From the NCBI RefSeq assembly GCF_007667425.1, contig NZ_VDRC01000002.1, positions 707,072 through 771,071 of the forward strand: a DNA stretch of 64,000 bases, given 5' to 3'. The notes beneath the pieces were generated by a model. The model searched no databases. It saw nothing but the letters and a program-made list of their open reading frames with translations, and was not told where the DNA came from. Positions 61,011-64,000 of the stretch are shown here, in pieces; the stretch's first letter is position 1, and each line of letters begins with the position of its first letter. This stretch comes from Microbacterium sp. 1.5R (GTDB lineage Bacteria; Actinomycetota; Actinomycetes; Actinomycetales; Microbacteriaceae). Made by a program: the position numbers and the translations under genes.

Positions 61011-63761
61011 GTGGCTGGTAAACCACGCGTACATGAGATCGCCGCTGAATTCGGCGTCGACAGCAAGGTCGCACTTGCGAAGCTCAAGGAACTCGGGGAG
61101 TTCGTCAAGAGCCCCTCTTCGACCATCGAACCGCCGGTGGCGCGCAAGCTGCGCGCGGCGATCGAGGCCGACCCCTCGCTGAAGTCCTCGGGAGAGGCTG
61201 CCCCGGCCGCCAAGCCCGCGGCGAAGCCGGCTGCGGCGAAGTCCTCCGCGCCGACCCCCGGCCCGAAGCCCGGCCCCAAGCCGGCTCCGGCCCCCGAAGC
61301 GCCCGTCGCCGCTGCTCCCGCAGCTCCGGCCGAGGCTCCTGCGGCGACCCCGGCGGCAAAGCCCGGTCCCGCGGCTCCGAAGCCCTCGGACGGCGCGCCC
61401 AAGCCCGGCGCCGACAGCGCGCCCAAGCCCGGTGCACCTCGCCCCGGCAACAACCCGTTCGCGTCCAACCAGGGCATGGGCCAGCGCCCGACCGGGCCTC
61501 GTCCCGGCAACAACCCCTTCGCCTCGGCGCAGGGCATGGGTCAGCGACCGACGCCCGGCAACATCCCTCGTCCGCAGGCTCCGCGTCCCGGGGCTCCTCG
61601 TCCCGGCGCGCCGCGTCCCGGTTCGCCGCGTCCCGGCGCCCCTCGCGGCGGTCAGGGCGGTCGTCCCGGTGCTCCGTTCCAGCAGCGTCCGGGTGGTCCC
61701 GGTCGTCCCGGTGGTGCGGGTGGCCCCGGTGGCCCCGGTGCACGTCCCGGTGGTGGCGGCTTCGCCGGTCGCCCCGGTGGCGGTGGTGGTCGCGGTCGCG
61801 GCCCCGGCGGCGGTACCGCAGGTGCCTTCGGCAAGGGCGGCGGCAAGAGCAAGCAGCGCAAGTCGCGGCGGGCGAAGCGGCAGGAATTCGAGATGCGGAG
61901 CGCCCCGGTCGTCGGTGGCGTCAACGTCACCCGCGGTAACGGGGAGATCATCCGCATGCGCCGCGGTGCGTCCATCGCGGACTTCGCCGACAAGATCGAG
62001 ACGCTGACCGGCTACACGGTCCAGCCCGGCACGCTCGTGACGATCCTCTTCAACCTCGGCGAGATGGCCACGGCCACCGAGTCGCTGGACGAGGCGACGT
62101 TCGAGGTGCTCGGCGAGGAGCTCGGCTACAAGATCCAGATGGTCTCGCCCGAGGATGAGGACAAGGAGCTCCTCGAGGGCTTCGGTCTCGACCTCGAGGC
62201 CGAGCTGGAGGCGGAGAGCGAGGACGACCTCGAGATCCGTCCCCCGGTCGTCACCGTCATGGGTCACGTCGACCACGGTAAGACGCGACTGCTCGACGCG
62301 ATCCGTCAGACCAACGTCATCGAGGGCGAGGCCGGCGGCATCACCCAGCACATCGGTGCCTACCAGGTGTGGACCGAGCACGAGGACATCGAGCGGGCGA
62401 TCACCTTCATCGACACCCCCGGTCACGAGGCGTTCACCGCCATGCGTGCTCGTGGTGCCCAGGTGACCGACCTCGCGATCCTCGTGGTCGCTGCCGACGA
62501 CGGCATCATGCCGCAGACGGTCGAGGCGCTCAACCACGCTCAGGCGGCCAACGTGCCGATCGTGGTCGCGGTGAACAAGGTCGACAAGCCCGAGGCCAAC
62601 CCGGCCAAGGTGCGTCAGCAGCTCACCGAGTACGGCCTGGTCGCCGAGGAGTACGGCGGCGACGTCATGTTCGTCGACGTCTCGGCTCGCGCCGGCACCG
62701 GCATCCAGGAACTCCTCGATGCCGTGCTGCTCACCGCTGACGCGGGTCTCGACCTGACCGCCAACCCGAACAAGGCCGCTCGCGGTGTCGCCATCGAGGC
62801 GAAGCTCGACAAGGGTCGCGGTTCGGTCGCCACGGTGCTCATCCAGTCCGGAACGCTCCGCGTCGGCGACGCCATCGTGGCGGGCACCGCCTACGGCCGC
62901 GTCCGTGCGATGGCCGACGAGAACGGCGAGCAGGTCCTCGAGGCCTTCCCGTCGCGTCCGGTGCAGGTGCAGGGTCTCAACTCCGTGCCCCGCGCAGGAG
63001 ACGTCTTCATCGTCACCGAGGAAGACCGCATGGCCCGCCAGATCGCCGAGAAGCGTGAAGCAGTCGAGCGCAACGCGCAGCTGGCCAAGGCCCGCAAGCG
63101 CATCTCGCTCGAGGACTTCACCCGCGCACTCGAAGAGGGCAAGGTCGAGTCGCTCAACCTCATCATCAAGGGCGACGTGTCCGGTGCCGTCGAGGCGCTG
63201 GAGGAGTCGCTCCTCAAGATCGAGGTCGACGACTCCGTGCAGCTGCGGATCATCCACCGCGGCGTCGGTGCCATCACCGAGTCGGATGTGAACCTTGCGA
63301 CGATCGACAACGCGATCATCGTGGGCTTCAACGTCCGCCCCGACACGAAGGCGCGCGAGCGTGCTCAGCGCGAGGGCGTGGACATCCGCTTCTACTCGGT
63401 CATCTACAACGCGATCGACGAGATCGAGAGCTCGCTCAAGGGCATGCTCAAGCCGGAGTACGAAGAGGTCCAGTCGGGCGTCGCTGAGATCCGCGAGGTG
63501 TTCCGCTCCTCGAAGTTCGGCAACATCGCCGGTGTCATCGTGCGCTCGGGAACGATCACGCGCAACGCCAAGGCGCGCGTCATCCGCGACGGCGTCGTGC
63601 TGGCCGATGGTCTCGCCATCGAGTCGCTGCGTCGCTTCAAGGACGACGTCACCGAGGTTCGTACGGACTACGAGGCCGGTATCGGCCTCGGCAAGTACAA
63701 CGACATCCAGATCGGCGACGAGATCGAGACCACCGAGTTGGTCGAGAAGCCTCGCGGCTGA
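61011..63761 (+). CDS. infB: Translation initiation factor IF-2
   Basis: GTPase that brings initiator tRNA to the 30S subunit, 916 aa. The IF2_N helix domain at the start ([20 protein letters not shown]) is followed by a long Pro/Ala/Gly/Arg-rich disordered region (about 60-280) and a basic segment. The G domain starts near residue 417, with G1 [17 protein letters not shown]3 [17 protein letters not shown] and G4 [13 protein letters not shown]. Domains II-IV follow. GTG start with ACAGGAGAATT, part of which can be sequestered in a hairpin. Confidence 0.97.
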   Translation: MAGKPRVHEIAAEFGVDSKVALAKLKELGEFVKSPSSTIEPPVARKLRAAIEADPSLKSSGEAAPAAKPAAKPAAAKSSAPTPGPKPGPKPAPAPEAPVAAAPAAPAEAPAATPAAKPGPAAPKPSDGAPKPGADSAPKPGAPRPGNNPFASNQGMGQRPTGPRPGNNPFASAQGMGQRPTPGNIPRPQAPRPGAPRPGAPRPGSPRPGAPRGGQGGRPGAPFQQRPGGPGRPGGAGGPGGPGARPGGGGFAGRPGGGGGRGRGPGGGTAGAFGKGGGKSKQRKSRRAKRQEFEMRSAPVVGGVNVTRGNGEIIRMRRGASIADFADKIETLTGYTVQPGTLVTILFNLGEMATATESLDEATFEVLGEELGYKIQMVSPEDEDKELLEGFGLDLEAELEAESEDDLEIRPPVVTVMGHVDHGKTRLLDAIRQTNVIEGEAGGITQHIGAYQVWTEHEDIERAITFIDTPGHEAFTAMRARGAQVTDLAILVVAADDGIMPQTVEALNHAQAANVPIVVAVNKVDKPEANPAKVRQQLTEYGLVAEEYGGDVMFVDVSARAGTGIQELLDAVLLTADAGLDLTANPNKAARGVAIEAKLDKGRGSVATVLIQSGTLRVGDAIVAGTAYGRVRAMADENGEQVLEAFPSRPVQVQGLNSVPRAGDVFIVTEEDRMARQIAEKREAVERNAQLAKARKRISLEDFTRALEEGKVESLNLIIKGDVSGAVEALEESLLKIEVDDSVQLRIIHRGVGAITESDVNLATIDNAIIVGFNVRPDTKARERAQREGVDIRFYSVIYNAIDEIESSLKGMLKPEYEEVQSGVAEIREVFRSSKFGNIAGVIVRSGTITRNAKARVIRDGVVLADGLAIESLRRFKDDVTEVRTDYEAGIGLGKYNDIQIGDEIETTELVEKPRG

Positions 63762-63774
63762 TCGGGTTCGATAT

Positions 63775-63811
63775 CTTCGGGCGAGGGTGCGTCACGCGCC
63801 CTCGCCCGAAG
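63775..63811 (+). other. Intercistronic hairpin infB-rbfA
   Basis: Perfect 13-bp stem CTTCGGGCGAGGG/CCCTCGCCCGAAG, extended by a G-U pair and GCG/CGC inside. No U-run follows, and the rbfA ribosome site is 9 nt downstream. It could attenuate read-through or protect the infB mRNA end. Confidence 0.65.
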
Positions 63812-63835
63812 ACTTCCCAAGAGGAGAAGGAACAC

Positions 63836-64000
63836 ATGGCTGGTGAACGACAGGCCCGACTCGCGGATCGCATCCGCGTCATCCTCGCCGAGCGTCTCGA
63901 GAAGGGGCTGCGCGACCCGCGCCTCGGCTTCGTGACGATCACCGACGTACGCGTGAGCGGCGATCTGCAGCACGCCTCGGTCTTCTACACCGTGCTGGGC
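63836..64000 (+). CDS. rbfA: Ribosome-binding factor A (5' part)
   Basis: 30S maturation factor. The first 55 residues are present, starting [20 protein letters not shown], with [20 protein letters not shown], the KH-like start of RbfA; the gene runs off the right edge. GAGGAGAAGG precedes the ATG. Position after infB is the conserved order. Confidence 0.93.
   Translation, partial: MAGERQARLADRIRVILAERLEKGLRDPRLGFVTITDVRVSGDLQHASVFYTVLG

Overview
This window is a chromosomal segment of a high-GC actinobacterium (roughly 70% GC by eye, many GTG starts, almost no plasmid- or phage-like sequence). Gene content and order (argS-lysA-hom-thrB-rho-prfA, the complete atp operon, dxr...rseP-ispG, proS...nusA-ylxR-infB-rbfA) point to the Microbacteriaceae, most likely Microbacterium; the genus is an inference. 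Nearly all of it is single-copy housekeeping DNA with a few accessory genes between conserved blocks.

Layout. 1-5.7 kb: organic-peroxide pair ohrR-ohr, a ThrE-type exporter, a divergent zwf-type dehydrogenase, and a GH15 glycosidase read the other way. 5.7-9.4 kb: two secreted proteins of unknown function flanking a paired inverted-repeat operator, then a two-component system. 9.4-12.9 kb: tRNA-Arg(CCG), an SGNH hydrolase, argS, a DUF2993-like protein. 12.9-21.1 kb: YihY-like membrane protein, then lysA, hom, thrB, rho, prfA. 21.1-26.4 kb: small membrane protein, cysK-cysE, prmC, tsaC-type gene, WecA-type transferase, AtpI-like protein. 26.4-33.4 kb: atpBEFHAGDC. 33.4-42.5 kb: yaaA, a Gln/Pro-repeat membrane protein, PP2C phosphatase, a frameshifted FtsK/EssC-like ATPase, asparaginase, OsmC, PlsC, FKBP lipoprotein. 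42.5-51.5 kb: dxr, a MurE-like ligase, ycnI and a partner, rseP, a TrpE/TrpG-type fusion with a tryptophan attenuator, ispG. 51.5-59.5 kb: AlaX-like hydrolase, nucleotidyltransferase, RNB nuclease, PEP-mutase-like enzyme, proS, LOG protein, amine oxidase. 59.6-64 kb: nusA, ylxR, infB, start of rbfA.

The strongest regulatory signal is repeated: a TANNNT hexamer followed by exactly 6-7 nt and then ATG or GTG. I count it before 15 gene-sized reading frames and four short unannotated ones. This is the architecture of leaderless transcripts. The short frames include a tryptophan leader peptide (MLANVTWWPAS) in front of the TrpE/TrpG fusion, with a complete pause/antiterminator/terminator set, and three short, mostly Arg-rich frames in front of atpB, the PP2C gene and nusA. 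No CRISPR array, IS element, prophage or rRNA operon is visible. No gap between genes exceeds 300 bases.
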